In this document: piece after piece, positions 35,573 to 44,614 of the stretch
How positions within the stretch are numbered: position 1 is the first letter of the stretch
Layout of the letters: each line of letters starts with the position of its first letter
Assembly (NCBI RefSeq): GCF_001662485.1
Contig: NZ_JMTM01000053.1
Coordinates: 236,502-300,501, forward strand
Length of the DNA: 64,000 bases
Origin: Flavobacterium succinicans
GTDB lineage: Bacteria > Bacteroidota > Bacteroidia > Flavobacteriales > Flavobacteriaceae
Direction: 5' to 3'
The notes under the pieces: generated by a model
The model's database searches: none
Told to the model about the DNA's origin: nothing
What the model saw: the letters and a program-made list of their open reading frames with translations, nothing else
Made by a program: the position numbers and the translations under genes

Positions 35573-36583
35573 TTATCGATTTAAAAGTATCGCAGCTTCT
35601 TTAGCAAAATAAGTCGAGATTAAACTCGCTCCTGCTCGCTTGATACACATTAATTGTTCCATCATAATTTTGTCATGATCGAGCCAACCTCGTTCTGCTG
35701 CGGCTTTAATCATAGCATATTCGCCCGAAACATGGAAAACCGTTACAGGTACATTCACGGTATTTTTTACCTCACGCACGATATCCAAATAGGCGATTCC
35801 GGGTTTTACCATTACCATATCGGCACCTTCTTCCACATCAGACAAGGCCTCTTTGATGGCTTCGATGCGATTGGCATAATCCATTTGATAGGTTTTTTTG
35901 TCTTTTGGTACTTCGACAGGCTCAGTATCGATTTCGGCTGGTTTTGGGGCACTGTCTAGCGCATCGCGAAATGGCCCATAAAATGCCGAAGCATACTTGG
36001 CCGAATAACTCATAATCCCCACATGATGATAGCCTGCAGCATCCAATCCTTGACGCAAACGCAATACGCGTCCGTCCATCATATCGCTTGGCGCTACAAA
36101 ATCAGCTCCTGCCTCAGCATGCGAAACGGCCATTTTTACCAAAGCATCGTTGGTGGAGTCATTTTCTACATCGCCATTGGCAATGATTCCGTCGTGACCA
36201 TAAATAGAATAAGGGTCTAAAGCCACATCGGGCATAACAATCATTTCTGGGCAAGCCGCTTTGATGGCACGAATGGCTTGTTGCATTAATCCGTTGGGAT
36301 TCCAAGCTTCTTTACCGGTATTGTCTTTTAGCGCTTCGCTAACTTTTACATAAATATTGACCGCACGAATGCCTAATGCATAAATTTCTTTGACCTCTGC
36401 AACTGTTAAATCAATGGAACGGCGGTAGATTCCTGGCATGGAAGGAATTTCGACTTGTACATTTTCGCCCTCTGCTATAAACATGGGAAACATAAAATCG
36501 GTAGGACTTAAAGTGGTTTCTCTAACTAAGCTTCGGATGGATTCGTTCACTCGTAAGCGACGGTTTCTGTGTAGTGGAAACAT
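35573..36583 (-). CDS. hemB: Porphobilinogen synthase (delta-aminolevulinate dehydratase)
   Basis: Condenses two 5-aminolevulinate molecules to porphobilinogen. The 336-residue enzyme has both Schiff-base lysines, K196 in SYSAKYASAFYGPFRDAL and K260 in MVMVKPGIAYLDIV. The segment after DVALDPYSIYGHDG lacks the cysteine triad of zinc enzymes, so it is probably the Mg-dependent type. Between residues about 213 and 228 it has an acidic, proline-containing insert (PAEIDTEPVEVPKDK). The ATG at 36583 starts MFPLHRNRRLR; the frame upstream is not family-like. The cytochrome gene follows 4 nt downstream. Confidence 0.96.
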   Translation of the reverse strand: MFPLHRNRRLRVNESIRSLVRETTLSPTDFMFPMFIAEGENVQVEIPSMPGIYRRSIDLTVAEVKEIYALGIRAVNIYVKVSEALKDNTGKEAWNPNGLMQQAIRAIKAACPEMIVMPDVALDPYSIYGHDGIIANGDVENDSTNDALVKMAVSHAEAGADFVAPSDMMDGRVLRLRQGLDAAGYHHVGIMSYSAKYASAFYGPFRDALDSAPKPAEIDTEPVEVPKDKKTYQMDYANRIEAIKEALSDVEEGADMVMVKPGIAYLDIVREVKNTVNVPVTVFHVSGEYAMIKAAAERGWLDHDKIMMEQLMCIKRAGASLISTYFAKEAAILLNR

Positions 36584-36741
36584 GTAGGTGTGTTTTATAT
36601 TTTGATCACAATTCAACTTTTTGAATCGAAAGTGTAAAATTACAGAAAATAGGCGAAAATAAAGAACGCTAAGACATTATAAATAGTAGTTTTTCACTTC
36701 TTTTCACTTGAATATAGCTCATTTATTTTAGTAAAACATAC

Positions 36742-36770
36742 TTTGACTCAGTATATTTCGTTTAAATTTG
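36742..36770 (+). promoter_or_regulatory. Promoter with start site almost at the start codon
   Basis: TTTG (36742-36745), 17 bp, TAAATTTG (36763-36770) is a perfect two-box match. The lipoprotein ATG is only 4 bp further (36775), so the mRNA would be leaderless or nearly so. Confidence 0.6.
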
Positions 36771-36774
36771 CCTG

Positions 36775-37407
36775 ATGAAGAAAATTCTTGTCTTATGTTG
36801 CTGTTGGCTCTTAACTAGTTGTTTTGAAATTACAGAAAAAATAAAGCACCACGACAATCAAAGTGGTGACTATACACTTATTGTAGATTTTTCTAAATCT
36901 TGGTTCAAAACCAAATCGGCTATGTGGTTAGAAGAAGTCGATGGCGTCAAAATTCCAAATGAAGAAGAAATTACTCAAAAATTACTCGACTTTAAACGAA
37001 CCGCTTCAAAAATTGAAGGTATTACTAACCTAAGCACGAAAACTGACTTTGAACACTATATTTTTACAATTCAATTCACTTACCAAAATCTCAAAGCCTT
37101 GAATGCAGTGGTGAATGTGATTAATAAACAAAAAAACCAAGTACATTTCAACAGCAATGGCAAAACCTTCGAGCGTATTGCTTCTTATCCTGTTCCTGAA
37201 AAACTGGTAAAAGACCCCAAAAAGAAGACCGACTTAGAACAAGCCAATATTATCGCCGTTTACACTTTTGACAAAGACATAACAGGCGCAACAAACGGTA
37301 ACAGTAAAATCGCTAAAAACAAAAAAACGGTCTTCTTGAAACAAAGCATGTATAATGTACTCAAGAAATCTTCATTAATGAACAATACTATTCTACTGAA
37401 TCCCTAA
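36775..37407 (+). CDS. Lipoprotein of unknown function
   Basis: A 210-residue lipoprotein with a clear signal and lipobox (MKKILVLCCCWLLTSC) followed by FEITEKIKHHDNQSG. The mature part has alternating beta and charged segments (DYTLIVDFSKSWFKTK, HYIFTIQFTYQNLKALN) and a basic end. No family is recognised. A 621-residue secreted protein starts 15 nt after its stop, so they are likely co-transcribed and may act together in the periplasm. Promoter boxes stand immediately before the start codon. Confidence 0.75.
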   Translation: MKKILVLCCCWLLTSCFEITEKIKHHDNQSGDYTLIVDFSKSWFKTKSAMWLEEVDGVKIPNEEEITQKLLDFKRTASKIEGITNLSTKTDFEHYIFTIQFTYQNLKALNAVVNVINKQKNQVHFNSNGKTFERIASYPVPEKLVKDPKKKTDLEQANIIAVYTFDKDITGATNGNSKIAKNKKTVFLKQSMYNVLKKSSLMNNTILLNP

Positions 37408-37422
37408 ATCTAAACTTCTCAC

Positions 37423-39288
37423 ATGAAATCGTTATTGACCTATCTCTTTTTATTAATAAGCTACATTGGTTTTTGTCAACAACCCTCCAAAAATTATGAC
37501 TATTTTGTGCAATACAACGGAGCTCAGTTCACTAAAAAAGTCAAAATAGAGCAACTCACCAATCATCCGCTATTGAATAAGTTGCAAAAAGAAAATGCTG
37601 ACTTTCATACGAATGAGTTTACCGCTCTATTTGATTTAGAAAAAAATGCAAGTGTTGTGGGTAATTTTACCGATAGTATCACCTACTATCAAGCCACAAT
37701 TCCCATTAGAAACAAGGAAAAATTAAAAGCTTTTTTGACCAAAAGAAATGAAAAAAAAGCCAATTCTGATTCGATAACGAAATTCGAAATTCAGGAATTT
37801 GGCAACTATGCGATGCTAAATTCGACTGACCAAAAGTTTACCATAGCTTGGAATGATTCCTATTTAGTGTTTTTTGAATTGACCAAAAAATATAGTGATA
37901 TTGCTCCAAAACGAGACGTAATTGTAGATTCGGTTGCTGCGCCAACAGTAACAGGTGAAACCTATGGCGACCCAGCCGAAACCTCTCCCGTAGAAGAAAT
38001 ACAAGAAGAAGTTGTGGTTGATGTTGCGCCTCCTGCTGATGCTCCGGTTGAATACGAAACGAATGATGCTACAACAGAAGACACCTATTCCAACGACACT
38101 TATTACGCAGCCTACGAAACCCAAAGAATTGCTTTTGATAGCATTCAAAAAATAAAACAAATCAATTTTACAAAATCACTTTTCGAGAAAGGTTTTGTTG
38201 CCCCAACTTCATCCAAAATAAACCCAACCGCCGATATTTCGTCGTGGGTAAATTATGGCGGATTCCTAACCAATTTGAGTTCTTCCTTTTCTACTTTAAC
38301 TCAGTTAGGTGCCTACGGTAAATATTTGCCTTTGCAAAAAGGAATTGACACGTTTATCAAAGGGATGAATTTTGATTTTTATTTTGACAATGACAATGCT
38401 CGTATAGAAGAAACCATCGAATACTCAAAGCCAATTGCGGATATGATGGGAAAAATAAACGACCGAAAAATAAACAAAAAAATCTTTGCTTACTTCCCTG
38501 AACAAGAACCCCTAGGCTATTTTTCGTATCATTTTAATTCGAAAGCTTTGCTAGAAAATATGCCCCATATGATTGGTGAAATTTTTTTGAACACTGTCTT
38601 TATGAACGAAGATTTTAGTTTTGTAACCGATTTGATTACCACCTTAGTCGATGAAAAAGCAACCGCCACCTTATTTGATGGTGATATTAGTTTGTTTCTT
38701 CACGAAGTGAAATCGAAGGAAGTAAAAACCAAAACGTTTGAATACGACGAAAACTACGAATCCGTTGAAGTTGAAAAAATGGTAACCAAAACGATTCCTG
38801 AGTTTACAATGATTTTTACCGCTACCCATGCTACATTTTATGATAAATTGATTGATTTGGGAGTTCGCAAAAAAATGTTGTTGTCTAAAAACGGTTTTTA
38901 TGAAATAGTTGGCACAAGCGAATTTGGTACCGTTTATATCGTAAAAAATCAAGATGTGCTTGTGGTAACCAACCTTTTGGAACAAACCCAAACCAACGAG
39001 GGGAATTTTAAAAATGGTATTCAAAAAAGTCTAAAGCAAAACACCATTTCGGCTGCATTTGATATTCAGAAAATGGCGGATACTTATTTGAAAACCGAAA
39101 AAAATAACACAAAAGATAAAAAGTACTTGAACGCTTTTGCTTCAAAATTCAAAACCATTAGCATGGAATCTCCTAAAAAAGTAACGGATAATAAATTAAA
39201 AGTTGACCTTCGATTGAATACAGTAAAAGGAGACAAAAACATTATGCTCCAAACGCTAGACCTGATTGATGAGATCAGTCAGAAATAA
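37423..39288 (+). CDS. Secreted protein of unknown function, 621 residues
   Basis: It has a signal peptide (MKSLLTYLFLLISYIGFCQQ) and a large mature domain of about 600 residues. The central part (about 170-225) is acidic and low in complexity, with many E, D, T, P and Y (PVEEIQEEVVVDVAPPADA). The flanks look like alternating helix and strand (YLVFFELTKKYSD, TIPEFTMIFTATHATFYDKL). I recognise no family and no catalytic motif. It pairs with the upstream lipoprotein gene and ends at a strong terminator shared with the convergent minus-strand gene. Confidence 0.75.
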   Translation: MKSLLTYLFLLISYIGFCQQPSKNYDYFVQYNGAQFTKKVKIEQLTNHPLLNKLQKENADFHTNEFTALFDLEKNASVVGNFTDSITYYQATIPIRNKEKLKAFLTKRNEKKANSDSITKFEIQEFGNYAMLNSTDQKFTIAWNDSYLVFFELTKKYSDIAPKRDVIVDSVAAPTVTGETYGDPAETSPVEEIQEEVVVDVAPPADAPVEYETNDATTEDTYSNDTYYAAYETQRIAFDSIQKIKQINFTKSLFEKGFVAPTSSKINPTADISSWVNYGGFLTNLSSSFSTLTQLGAYGKYLPLQKGIDTFIKGMNFDFYFDNDNARIEETIEYSKPIADMMGKINDRKINKKIFAYFPEQEPLGYFSYHFNSKALLENMPHMIGEIFLNTVFMNEDFSFVTDLITTLVDEKATATLFDGDISLFLHEVKSKEVKTKTFEYDENYESVEVEKMVTKTIPEFTMIFTATHATFYDKLIDLGVRKKMLLSKNGFYEIVGTSEFGTVYIVKNQDVLVVTNLLEQTQTNEGNFKNGIQKSLKQNTISAAFDIQKMADTYLKTEKNNTKDKKYLNAFASKFKTISMESPKKVTDNKLKVDLRLNTVKGDKNIMLQTLDLIDEISQK

Positions 39289-39291
39289 CAG

Positions 39292-39329
39292 AAAAAAGGC
39301 GATTTCTACCATTGAAATCGCCTTTTTTT
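39292..39329. terminator. Bidirectional terminator
   Basis: AAAAAAGGCGATTTC (39292-39306) pairs exactly with GAAATCGCCTTTTTT around TACCATT. It starts 3 bp after the 621-residue gene and its T tract runs into the stop codon of the convergent gene. Confidence 0.87.
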
Positions 39330-40270
39330 TATAACCCAATAGCCTTAGCGCCTTTATCGTATAGTTGTTTTACTTTTTTAGGTGGATCAAATCGATAGCC
39401 TGCGGTCACTCTTAAAGTGCTAATATCTTCATTAAAATTAAAAAGACTATCATTATCTTGAACGAAGACAGAATAATTAAGAGTTACGAAGGAAAAAAAA
39501 GAATCAGAATTGTACCCGAGTTTGAAATTCAACGTAGATTCTAGTACACTTGAAAAATCTCCATCAATTATATTAAAACCAGCACCAAGTGCAATCCCAG
39601 ACGACACCAAAACACGTTTGCTAATTACCCAATTGTAGTAATAAGAAGGCGACAATGTGGCCAACCAAATATTGCTTTTATTATCACCATTCCCATCATT
39701 CAAATTAAGAGAGGTATTATAAATCGACAAGGTTGGTATAAAACTACCCGAACTCGTGGTTTGCCATTGGTTTTGATTGGCAATGGTTTTGAAAGAAAAT
39801 TTAGGATTAAAAATATACGACGTGGTTCCTCCTATTTTGACAGAACGCATTTTCGGAAATGAAGACTTAAATTCACTATCTTCTGCATAAAATCCTTTTT
39901 GATTGGAATATAACAACGTCTGCATCCATTGTTTGACGATAAAGCGTGTCCCAAAATTGACCAAACTAGAATTGGAATTATCTTTGTTTACATCAAAAAA
40001 ACGCGGAGAAATACCGTAACTAATATCTATAAGTTTATAACTCAAACTTAATCCAATTTGCTCTCTCCTATTGGGAATCAAATTCAAATAATTAGTCACT
40101 CCATCAGTCTTTGAAGCAAATTGAAAACTATTAGAAGTATCAAGATAATAAACACTCGTAATTACTTTATCATCATACGATTTAAAATAATCATGTTGCT
40201 CAGATGGCTCTTGTGCTTTGCAACACAAAAGCCCAACAAGCCAAAAAAGTACTATTTTTTTTAAACCCAT
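39329..40270 (-). CDS. Outer-membrane-like protein, possibly DUF4421 family
   Basis: A 313-residue exported protein with signal peptide (MGLKKIVLFWLVGLLCCKAQ), then HDYFKSYDDKVITSVYYLDT and many amphipathic strands with aromatic ends (IGLSLSYKLIDISYGIS, SFFSFVTLNYSVFVQDN), ending in TLRVTAGYRFDPPKKV. This suggests an outer membrane beta-barrel; the N-terminal pattern recalls DUF4421. Its start overlaps the hemF stop by 10 nt, so it is read with hemF, although no heme role is known. It ends at a bidirectional terminator. Confidence 0.65.
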   Translation of the reverse strand: MGLKKIVLFWLVGLLCCKAQEPSEQHDYFKSYDDKVITSVYYLDTSNSFQFASKTDGVTNYLNLIPNRREQIGLSLSYKLIDISYGISPRFFDVNKDNSNSSLVNFGTRFIVKQWMQTLLYSNQKGFYAEDSEFKSSFPKMRSVKIGGTTSYIFNPKFSFKTIANQNQWQTTSSGSFIPTLSIYNTSLNLNDGNGDNKSNIWLATLSPSYYYNWVISKRVLVSSGIALGAGFNIIDGDFSSVLESTLNFKLGYNSDSFFSFVTLNYSVFVQDNDSLFNFNEDISTLRVTAGYRFDPPKKVKQLYDKGAKAIGL

Positions 40271-41184
40271 TCTTTTGGTTGCATTAAAGTAGTAATCAAT
40301 TTTTCTTCTTCGCTTCCTGCAACTGGATGATGGTCATACACCCATTGCACGTGAGGTGGTAAAGACATCAAAATACTCTCAATTCTTCCGTTGGTTTTTA
40401 AACCAAACAAAGTGCCTTTGTCGTGCACCAAATTGAATTCAACATAACGTCCTCGACGGATTTCCTGCCAAGTGCGTTGTTCCTGATTGTAGGGCAAATT
40501 TTTTCTTCGTTCTACAATGGGAACGTAAGCTTGAAGGAAACTATTGCCTACTTCGGTTACGAAATTGTACCAATCTTCCATACTCATCGCTTCAGAAGCT
40601 TTGCAATAATCAAAGAATAAGCCACCAATGCCTCGAGCCTCGTTGCGATGTGCATTCCAGAAATAGGCGTCGCACTGTTTTTTATATTTAGGATAAAACT
40701 CAGAATTATGCTTGTCGCATGCCGTTTTACAAGTTTGATGAAAATGAACAGCATCTTCTTCAAACAAATAATAAGGCGTTAAATCCTGTCCTCCTCCAAA
40801 CCATTGCTGAATAACTTTTCTTGAACCTGTCCCGAGCGAAGTCGAGGGATCATACATTTCAAAATAACGCCAATTGGCGTGTACTGTGGGAACCATCGGA
40901 TTTTTGGGATGCAACACCAAACTCAAGCCGCAGGCAAAAAAATCAGCTTCACCAACGTTGAACAATTTTTGCATACTGTCTGGTAGTTTGCCGTGTACTG
41001 CCGAAATATTGACACCGCCTTTTTCGAAAACAGCACCGTTCTCGATTACACGTGTTCTTCCGCCTCCACCTTCTGGACGATTCCAAAGGTCTTCTTTGAA
41101 TTTGGCCTGACCATCAACCGCTTCTAATCCGGCTACGATTTGGTCTTGAAGGTTTTGTATGTAAGTGTAAAATTTATTTTTCAT
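40261..41184 (-). CDS. hemF: Oxygen-dependent coproporphyrinogen-III oxidase
   Basis: Aerobic decarboxylation of coproporphyrinogen III to protoporphyrinogen IX. The 307-residue enzyme shows RPEGGGGRTRVIENGAVFEK, the catalytic-site NPMVPTVHANWRYFEMYD and WFGGGQDLTPYY, and QRTWQEIRRGRYVEFNLVHD. Between FEMYD and the WFGGGQD block there is an extra PSTSLGTGSR, the translation of a C/G-rich repeat (40822-40848) typical of intergenic DNA; related enzymes have a shorter loop there. The ATG at 41184 gives MKNKFYTYIQNLQD. The downstream gene overlaps by 10 nt. Confidence 0.95.
   Translation of the reverse strand: MKNKFYTYIQNLQDQIVAGLEAVDGQAKFKEDLWNRPEGGGGRTRVIENGAVFEKGGVNISAVHGKLPDSMQKLFNVGEADFFACGLSLVLHPKNPMVPTVHANWRYFEMYDPSTSLGTGSRKVIQQWFGGGQDLTPYYLFEEDAVHFHQTCKTACDKHNSEFYPKYKKQCDAYFWNAHRNEARGIGGLFFDYCKASEAMSMEDWYNFVTEVGNSFLQAYVPIVERRKNLPYNQEQRTWQEIRRGRYVEFNLVHDKGTLFGLKTNGRIESILMSLPPHVQWVYDHHPVAGSEEEKLITTLMQPKEWV
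40822..40848. repeat. Repeat element inserted in frame within hemF
   Basis: On the coding (minus) strand CCCTCGACTTCGCTCGGGAC plus aggttca encodes PSTSLGTGS. The CTCGACT-CGCTCG core recurs as a long hairpin in noncoding DNA at 58613-58668. The insertion keeps the frame and lies in a surface-like loop between two conserved blocks. Confidence 0.65.
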
Positions 41185-41186
41185 AA

Positions 41187-41229
41187 GCCTCACCCCTAAC
41201 CCCTCTCCAAAGGAAAGGGGAACTAGGAA
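41187..41229. repeat. C/G-run intergenic repeat upstream of hemF
   Basis: cacccctaacccctctcc followed by aaaggaaaggggaac is a shortened relative of the arms at 161-184 and 271-295. It fills the gap between the hypothetical gene stop and the hemF start, so it lies in the hemF leader. Confidence 0.6.
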
Positions 41230-41230
41230 T

Positions 41231-41623
41231 TTATTTTGTGTTAGTATTGATGTCCGTTAAAGCCGCTATTTTAGCATTGATTCCAAACGAAAACACCTTA
41301 CTTTCTTTTTGGATAAAACGATAAATAGCAAGTGCTTTTTCTGAAAAAGAAAAGGGACTTACTGCAGAAAACGCTATTAAAAAATCGGCAAAGGATTCCA
41401 TTTGGTTCCAATCAAAATGAAGGCGTTGCAAATGAACCATCAAATCCTCTGGTGAAAAAACGTTCAGACTTTCCAAATCCATTGCGAAGTCTTTCAGCTC
41501 CCCTTCGAGTGCGGCTTTTCGGTCTAAATTCCAATCCAAAGGTGGCAATACTAAAGAATGCAACTGCTTTAGACAATGATCTATTCGGGTACTTTCTTTA
41601 TCTCGCAATCCTTTGCTTAGCAT
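41231..41623 (-). CDS. Hypothetical cytoplasmic protein within the heme cluster
   Basis: A 130-residue soluble protein with no signal, membrane segment or motif I recognise. It is helical in character (KQLHSLVLPPLDWNLDRKAA, EDLMVHLQRLHFDWNQM) with a hydrophobic helix near the end (EKALAIYRFIQKES). It lies between hemE and hemF on the same strand, separated from hemE by a nested palindrome and from hemF by another repeat. Position alone suggests a link to heme synthesis; that is inference. Confidence 0.6.
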   Translation of the reverse strand: MLSKGLRDKESTRIDHCLKQLHSLVLPPLDWNLDRKAALEGELKDFAMDLESLNVFSPEDLMVHLQRLHFDWNQMESFADFLIAFSAVSPFSFSEKALAIYRFIQKESKVFSFGINAKIAALTDINTNTK

Positions 41624-41638
41624 TTTAATTATTTTGTG

Positions 41639-41740
41639 TTATCTTGCAAGGTCATTTTCTAGACCTTGTAGGTATTCCTTTTTTAGCTAGACTTTCAAAC
41701 ATACCTACAAGGTTAAAAAAAACCTTGCAGGATAAGATAT
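41639..41740. repeat. Nested palindromic element between hemE and the hypothetical gene
   Basis: CCTTGTAGGTAT (41664-41675) pairs exactly with ATACCTACAAGG (41701-41712). Outside this, TCTTGCAAGGT (41642-41652) faces ACCTTGCAGG (41722-41731) with partial complementarity. The element fills the whole gap and resembles dispersed flavobacterial repeats; it could also attenuate transcription after hemE. Confidence 0.65.
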
Positions 41741-41747
41741 GAGCTAA

Positions 41748-42776
41748 CTATTTCTTTCTATATTCCTTTACCGCATCAACAAATGCCTTGGCGTGGTCTA
41801 CAGGAATATTAGGTAAAATGCCGTGTCCTAAATTGGCGATGTATTTATCGGTACCAAATTCGTCTATCATTTCATGGACCATTTTCTTGATGGTTGGAAT
41901 AGGTGACAATAATCTTGAAGGATCGAAATTTCCTTGCAAAGTAATATTTCCACCAGATAAATAACGCGCATTTCTTGGTGTACAAGTCCAATCTACTCCA
42001 AGAGCAGAAGCTTTGCTTTTTCCCATTTCGTTCAAAGCAAACCAGCATCCTTTTCCGAAAACAATTACTGGCGTTACCTCAGCCAAAGCCTCAACGATTT
42101 GGTTGATGTATTTCCAAGAGAATTCTTGGTAATCCACAGGTGACAACATTCCACCCCAAGAATCAAAAATTTGAACGGCATTTACTCCAGCTTTTACTTT
42201 TTCTTTCAAGTATAAAATAGTGGTGTCGGTGATTTTTTGCAATAAGGTATGGGCCGCCACTGGGTTAGAGAAGCAAAAACCTTTGGCCGTGTCAAAACTT
42301 TTAGAACCTTTTCCTTCTACTGCATAGCAGAAAATTGTCCAAGGCGAACCTGCAAAACCAATTAAAGGCACCTCATCATTTAGCATTTCTTTGGTCAATT
42401 TCACCGCATCCATTACGTAACCTAAGGTTTCTTCGATATTTGGAACAATCACTTGATTGACTTGCTCCATAGTGCGAATAGGATTTGGAATTATGGGACC
42501 TAAATTGTCTTTCAATTCAACGTGAATTCCCATAGCACGTGGCACTACCAAAATATCCGAAAACAAAATCGCTGCATCTGGTCCTACGATACGAATAGGT
42601 TGCACGGTAATTTCAGCAGCTAATTCTGGCGTTTCGCAACGCGTGAAGAAATCATATTTGTCACGCAAAGCACGAAATTCTGGTAAATATCTTCCGGCTT
42701 GACGCATCATCCAAACTGGTGGACGTTCTACGGTTTCTCCTTTTAATGCTTTTAAAAATAGGTCGTTCTTTAACAT
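41748..42776 (-). CDS. hemE: Uroporphyrinogen decarboxylase
   Basis: Removes four carboxyl groups from uroporphyrinogen III. The 342-residue protein has the N-terminal signature [20 protein letters not shown] with the substrate-binding Arg residues, the [20 protein letters not shown] block, and GNFDPSRLL with [20 protein letters not shown] near the end. Length is normal. It follows hemD on the same strand after 108 bp that contain a hairpin (42857-42879). It is part of the minus-strand heme set hemA-hemC-hemD-hemE-x-hemF. Confidence 0.97.
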   Translation of the reverse strand: MLKNDLFLKALKGETVERPPVWMMRQAGRYLPEFRALRDKYDFFTRCETPELAAEITVQPIRIVGPDAAILFSDILVVPRAMGIHVELKDNLGPIIPNPIRTMEQVNQVIVPNIEETLGYVMDAVKLTKEMLNDEVPLIGFAGSPWTIFCYAVEGKGSKSFDTAKGFCFSNPVAAHTLLQKITDTTILYLKEKVKAGVNAVQIFDSWGGMLSPVDYQEFSWKYINQIVEALAEVTPVIVFGKGCWFALNEMGKSKASALGVDWTCTPRNARYLSGGNITLQGNFDPSRLLSPIPTIKKMVHEMIDEFGTDKYIANLGHGILPNIPVDHAKAFVDAVKEYRKK

Positions 42777-42856
42777 AGTTTTCGGTTTTCAGTGTGCTGT
42801 TTTCGGTGGTGTTCCGTAAAAAGACAGGTGCTATTATTTATTTTATTTTATATCTG

Positions 42857-42879
42857 AACCCTTTCAACGTGAAGGGGTT
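42857..42879. terminator. Hairpin between hemD and hemE
   Basis: AACCCTTTCA and TGAAGGGGTT pair with one mismatch around ACG. On the plus strand a T run follows; on the minus strand, the direction of the genes, it does not, so it may be a weak terminator or attenuator of hemCD. Confidence 0.45.
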
Positions 42880-42884
42880 TTTGT

Positions 42885-43553
42885 TTATTCATATTCTGCA
42901 ATTACATCGTCTATGACTGATTCAATAGTGGGCTCATCAGCTACGATGATGTTTTTAATCTTGTGTTTTTCTAAAGCCTCGGCAGTGGTTTCGCCTATGC
43001 AAAAACAAATTTCGTTTTTTATCACATTGTTTTTCAAGTAACTCTCCACTCCCGATGGGCTGAAAAAAAGGATTCCATCCAGTTTCTCAAGAATTTTGCA
43101 TGGAGTTAATATAGTTTCGTAAACTTGAATCTCATTGAATTGCACTCCAGCTTCTTTTAAAGCGTCTGGTAGGGTTTCTTTGCGCAAATTACCGCTAAAA
43201 AAAGTATAACTTTCATGACCATAAATCAAAGTGATAATTTCAGCTAAGTCCGAAGCATAACCCGTATAAGCAACGACATTAAATCCAGCTTCAGATAACA
43301 GAATTTTTGTTTTTAGTCCAACACAAAATACATTTTTGGTCTTTAAATTGTCGATATTGGCGTTTTCTAGAATGCGCTGTGCGGCATTTTGACTGGTGAA
43401 AATCAAATTGTCGTTGACGTTATTCAACTCGTATTCTTGTTTTTTTGTAGCAATAAAATCCTCCTCAAATAGCTCAAAACCTGCTGCTAGTATTTTTTGA
43501 CGCTGCGCATCCGAAAGGGTTTTGGTTGATAAAATAACTGCTTTTGAATTCAT
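42885..43553 (-). CDS. hemD: Uroporphyrinogen-III synthase
   Basis: Closes hydroxymethylbilane to uroporphyrinogen III with ring D inversion. The 222-residue protein has little sequence conservation, as is usual for HemD, but shows the two-domain pattern with DNLIFTSQNAAQRIL in the first half, then GILFFSPSGVESYL and CFCIGETTAEALEKH in the second. Its ATG shares one base with the hemC stop, so the two are coupled. The assignment is firm mainly because of this position. Confidence 0.93.
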   Translation of the reverse strand: MNSKAVILSTKTLSDAQRQKILAAGFELFEEDFIATKKQEYELNNVNDNLIFTSQNAAQRILENANIDNLKTKNVFCVGLKTKILLSEAGFNVVAYTGYASDLAEIITLIYGHESYTFFSGNLRKETLPDALKEAGVQFNEIQVYETILTPCKILEKLDGILFFSPSGVESYLKNNVIKNEICFCIGETTAEALEKHKIKNIIVADEPTIESVIDDVIAEYE

Positions 43554-44479
43554 TATTTCTTTAGTTTTTCTTTTATCGTTTTCATCAACTCGGTGCCGCC
43601 ATTATTGAGGATTTCTTCGGCTGAATGGTAGCCTAGATTTTTCCACTCTTCGATGGGTACGACTTTGTTGATGGCTATTTTTTGTTGGCCGTCGATGGAA
43701 AAAAGGACGCCTTCGAAATGAATGGTGTCTTCTTCCTCGTTATATGTTGCCAAAGCTCCGATGGGTGCGGTACAACCTCCTTCGAGACGGCGCAAAAATT
43801 GACGCTCGATGTGGGTACACACCTCGGTTTCGATATCGTTCAATTCGGATACGGCTTCGCGACAAAACTCGTCCTCGGCCATGGCAACTACTACCATTGC
43901 TCCTTGCGCTGGTGCGGGAATCATCCAATCCAGATTGATAAAATCCGTTGGTTTTAAATTGATGCGCTCTAATCCTGCGGCGGCAAAAACGGCTCCATTC
44001 CAGTCACTGTCTTGCAATTTTTGCATACGAGTATTAACATTTCCACGAAGGTCTACCACTTGATGATTGGGAAATTTGTGTAACCATTGCGCTTGGCGAC
44101 GCAAACTTCCGGTGGCGATGGTCCCGCTACCTTGAAGAAAATCAAGATTGCCTTTGTGTACCAAAATATCCAGGGTGTTTGCGCGCTCTAAAACGGCGGC
44201 TTGCACAATGCCTTGTGGCAATGCGGTGGGCACATCTTTCATAGAATGTACCGCAATATCGACTTGACCGCTAATCATAGCAACATCAAGGGTTTTGGTG
44301 AAAATTCCGGTGATTCCTAATTCGTATAGCGGTTTGTCCAAAATGATATCGCCTTCTGATTTCACTGCGATAATCTCTGTTTTATATCCTAAGTCGTTTA
44401 GTTTTTTCTCGACCGTGTGGGCTTGCCAAAGCGCGAGTTCGCTATCGCGAGTTCCTATACGTATTGTTTTTTCTGCCAT
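43553..44479 (-). CDS. hemC: Hydroxymethylbilane synthase (porphobilinogen deaminase)
   Basis: Polymerises four porphobilinogens. The 308-residue enzyme shows IRIGTRDSELALWQA at the start, the SMKDVPTALP motif, the arginines in ATGSLRRQAQW, and C236 in RLEGGCTAPIGA that carries the dipyrromethane cofactor. The ATG at 44479 is nine bases from a member of the repeat cluster around the GxxExxY gene, so the normal hemA-hemC junction has been widened. One-base overlap with hemD. Confidence 0.97.
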   Translation of the reverse strand: MAEKTIRIGTRDSELALWQAHTVEKKLNDLGYKTEIIAVKSEGDIILDKPLYELGITGIFTKTLDVAMISGQVDIAVHSMKDVPTALPQGIVQAAVLERANTLDILVHKGNLDFLQGSGTIATGSLRRQAQWLHKFPNHQVVDLRGNVNTRMQKLQDSDWNGAVFAAAGLERINLKPTDFINLDWMIPAPAQGAMVVVAMAEDEFCREAVSELNDIETEVCTHIERQFLRRLEGGCTAPIGALATYNEEEDTIHFEGVLFSIDGQQKIAINKVVPIEEWKNLGYHSAEEILNNGGTELMKTIKEKLKK

Positions 44480-44487
44480 TTTTCATT

Positions 44488-44592
44488 TTTTTACCATTAA
44501 GGTATTAAGGGACATTAAGCTTTGTGTTGTATATAAGAAAATTAAGTTTTAAAACTTTTAGACTTAATTTTTTAATCACTTAATGGTTCAAT
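44488..44592. repeat. Type b hairpin repeat flanking the GxxExxY gene (left copy)
   Basis: The element starts ACCATTAAGGTATTAAGGGA and ends CTTAATGGT, with complementary 9-bp ends (ACCATTAAG facing CTTAATGGT). It shares gGGACATTAAG and ATTAAGTTTTAAAAC with the copy at 45264-45370 in the same orientation. It lies directly before hemC. Confidence 0.7.
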
Positions 44593-44614
44593 TTCTTTAC
44601 GATACTATTTATAT

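Noticed and set aside
41187..41740. Riboswitch or structured ncRNA around the hypothetical gene in the heme cluster
   Set aside because: The palindromes match dispersed repeat types seen elsewhere in the window and no known riboswitch core is recognisable.
43682..44063. Several plus-strand frames opposite hemC
   Set aside because: All lie within a complete hemC gene and have Arg/Cys-rich shadow composition.
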